From Thiemannella venezuelensis (GTDB lineage Bacteria; Actinomycetota; Actinomycetes; Streptosporangiales; Streptosporangiaceae): a stretch of 64,000 nt of DNA. The notes beneath the pieces are model-generated. The model had not been told where the DNA came from. It did no database searches and saw only the letters and a program-made list of their open reading frames with translations. Location of the stretch: NCBI RefSeq assembly GCF_014203605.1, contig NZ_JACHJJ010000021.1:80098-144097 (forward strand), read 5' to 3'. Positions 63,164 through 64,000 of the stretch are shown here, in pieces. Each line of letters begins with the position of its first letter. Within the stretch, counting starts at the first letter, position 1. The position numbers and the translations under genes were made by a program.

Positions 63164-64000
63164 TCAGGCCAGCGGGATCGCGTCCAGGACGCGGGTGGGA
63201 ATCACCTGCACCCCGCTGGACCGGCTCGCTGGCGTTCTGCGCCCGCCGTTGATCAGCCATACCGCCGCCGAGTCGGGCGACTTGACGTAGGTGCCGTCGG
63301 CGATGTCGGTCGTCAGGCCGTCCCATACGCGGGCCGGGATGACCTGCCGGAGTTTGCCGCCGTAGCCGGCGGCCTGCAACTCGGCCATGGTGTGGAAGTC
63401 GACCCGGGCCTTTCCCACGACGGCCGCCTCGGACGTGGCGCCGGCCTTCGCGATGCGCGTGCCGTCGGCGATCTGTTTGGTCAGGCCGTCCCAGACGCGG
63501 GCCGGGATGACCTGGCGCGGTTCGTCTTTGTAGCCGGAGGCGATGAGTTCGTCCATGGTGTGGAACTCGACCTTGGCTCCGCCGACGATCGCCGCTTCGG
63601 ACGTGGCGCCGGCCTTCGCGATGCGCGTCCCATCACCGATCTGTGTCGGCAGCGCGTCCCAGACCCGGCCTGGCACGATCTGCATGGGCTTGTCGGCGTA
63701 GCCTGCCTGGGTGAGTTCGTCCATGCTGATGAAGGGGATCTTCGCGCCGCCGACGATCGCGGCCTGGCTGGAGGAGTCGGCGTCCTTGATGCGCGTCCCA
63801 TCACCGATCTGCGTCGGCAGCGCGTCCCAGACCCGGCCTGGCACGATCTGCATGGGCTTGTCGGCGTAGCCTGCCTGGGTGAGTTCGTCCATGCTGTTGA
63901 ACGCGATCTTCGCGCCGCCGACGATCGCGGCCTGGCTGGAGGAGTCGGCGTCCTTGATGCGCGTCCCATCACCGATCTGCGTCGGCAGCGCGTCCCAGAC
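63164..64000 (-). CDS. Tandem-repeat protein, 5' end outside the window
   Basis: The reading frame is open to the window edge and ends at 63164, at least 278 residues. It is built of 56-residue units beginning MDELTQAGY or a variant and containing VWDALPTQIGDGTRI and AAIVGGAK; five units (the first partial) are seen, the C-terminal ones more diverged, and it ends VQVIPTRVLDAIPLA. The layout suggests short beta-rich repeats of a cell-surface or secreted protein, but the N-terminus (and any signal peptide) is not in view. Function unknown. Confidence 0.7.
   Translation of the reverse strand, partial: VWDALPTQIGDGTRIKDADSSSQAAIVGGAKIAFNSMDELTQAGYADKPMQIVPGRVWDALPTQIGDGTRIKDADSSSQAAIVGGAKIPFISMDELTQAGYADKPMQIVPGRVWDALPTQIGDGTRIAKAGATSEAAIVGGAKVEFHTMDELIASGYKDEPRQVIPARVWDGLTKQIADGTRIAKAGATSEAAVVGKARVDFHTMAELQAAGYGGKLRQVIPARVWDGLTTDIADGTYVKSPDSAAVWLINGGRRTPASRSSGVQVIPTRVLDAIPLA
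63388..64000. repeat. 168-bp tandem repeat array in the coding region
   Basis: Copies begin (as ATG on the minus strand) at 63892, 63724, 63556 and 63388, exactly 168 bases apart; a further copy runs into the window edge. The copies at 63892 and 63724 are nearly identical and those nearer the 3' end increasingly diverged, indicating recent expansion at one end. Confidence 0.85.

Noticed and set aside
63388..64000. 168-bp repeats considered as a CRISPR or mobile-element array
   Set aside because: The period is coding and in frame, with no spacers, transposase or terminal inverted repeats.

Overview
The window is a very GC-rich actinobacterial chromosome segment, probably from Streptosporangiales (Streptosporangium, Nonomuraea or Microbispora-like). 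This is inferred from codon use, frequent GTG starts, ATGA/GTGA stop-start overlaps and gene types such as DUF5302, HGxxPAAW, cslA-glxA, HelR and rifamycin phosphotransferase. I saw no rRNA, tRNA, insertion sequence, prophage or CRISPR array. Most of it is chromosomal-arm content: transport, regulation, antibiotic defence and secreted enzymes.

Layout, 0-20 kb. A complete branched-chain amino acid/amide ABC transporter operon (livG-F-H-M plus a binding lipoprotein) opens the window. A NarL-type two-component system follows, translationally coupled to a secreted cupredoxin-like protein. A minus-strand operon then encodes a self-contained sugar or polyol phosphotransferase system: DeoR regulator, PfkB kinase, mannitol-type IIC, IIB and IIA, an MDR dehydrogenase, HPr and Enzyme I. 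Upstream of it lies a threonyl-tRNA synthetase lacking the N-terminal and editing domains. Its leader encodes MKRAHLTTTPETVPAR followed by a perfect 14-bp hairpin, which looks like ribosome-mediated attenuation. A secreted dipeptidase-like metallohydrolase and a thioredoxin-reductase-like flavoprotein complete this part.

Layout, 20-43 kb. Small membrane proteins, a STAS protein, a serine hydrolase and a diguanylate cyclase are followed by an antiporter with its TrkA_C regulatory subunit. An ArsR-SRPBCC-reductase operon has a near-consensus, apparently leaderless promoter. A 1073-residue secreted protein fuses an M4 protease to an M28 peptidase with Ig-like and chitin-binding modules. A LysR regulator faces arginine deiminase. 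A CBS-BON protein and an Acg-like nitroreductase are divergent across a spacer with DosR-like boxes. Endonuclease V, a MOSC protein and helR follow; helR is preceded by a 19-bp rifamycin-associated element (RAE).

Layout, 43-64 kb. Positions 43.3-45.4 kb are decayed: a truncated HxlR regulator abuts a truncated, frameshifted MFS exporter, followed by a metallo-beta-lactamase-type hydrolase that seems to have lost its metal-binding core. Next come a deaminase-like protein, a thiamine-binding protein, an FMN reductase, a lipid-hydrolase-type MBL enzyme, a secreted cyclophilin, an orphan hybrid-input histidine kinase and a rifamycin phosphotransferase (rph). The cslA-glxA-GH6 operon for a beta-glucan made at the cell surface follows. 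A protein built of 56-residue tandem repeats runs off the right edge.

Links between regions: helR and rph together give two independent modes of rifamycin resistance (protecting the polymerase and inactivating the drug). The PTS genes form a whole phosphorelay in one operon. The cslA group forms a synthesis-oxidation-trimming pathway.
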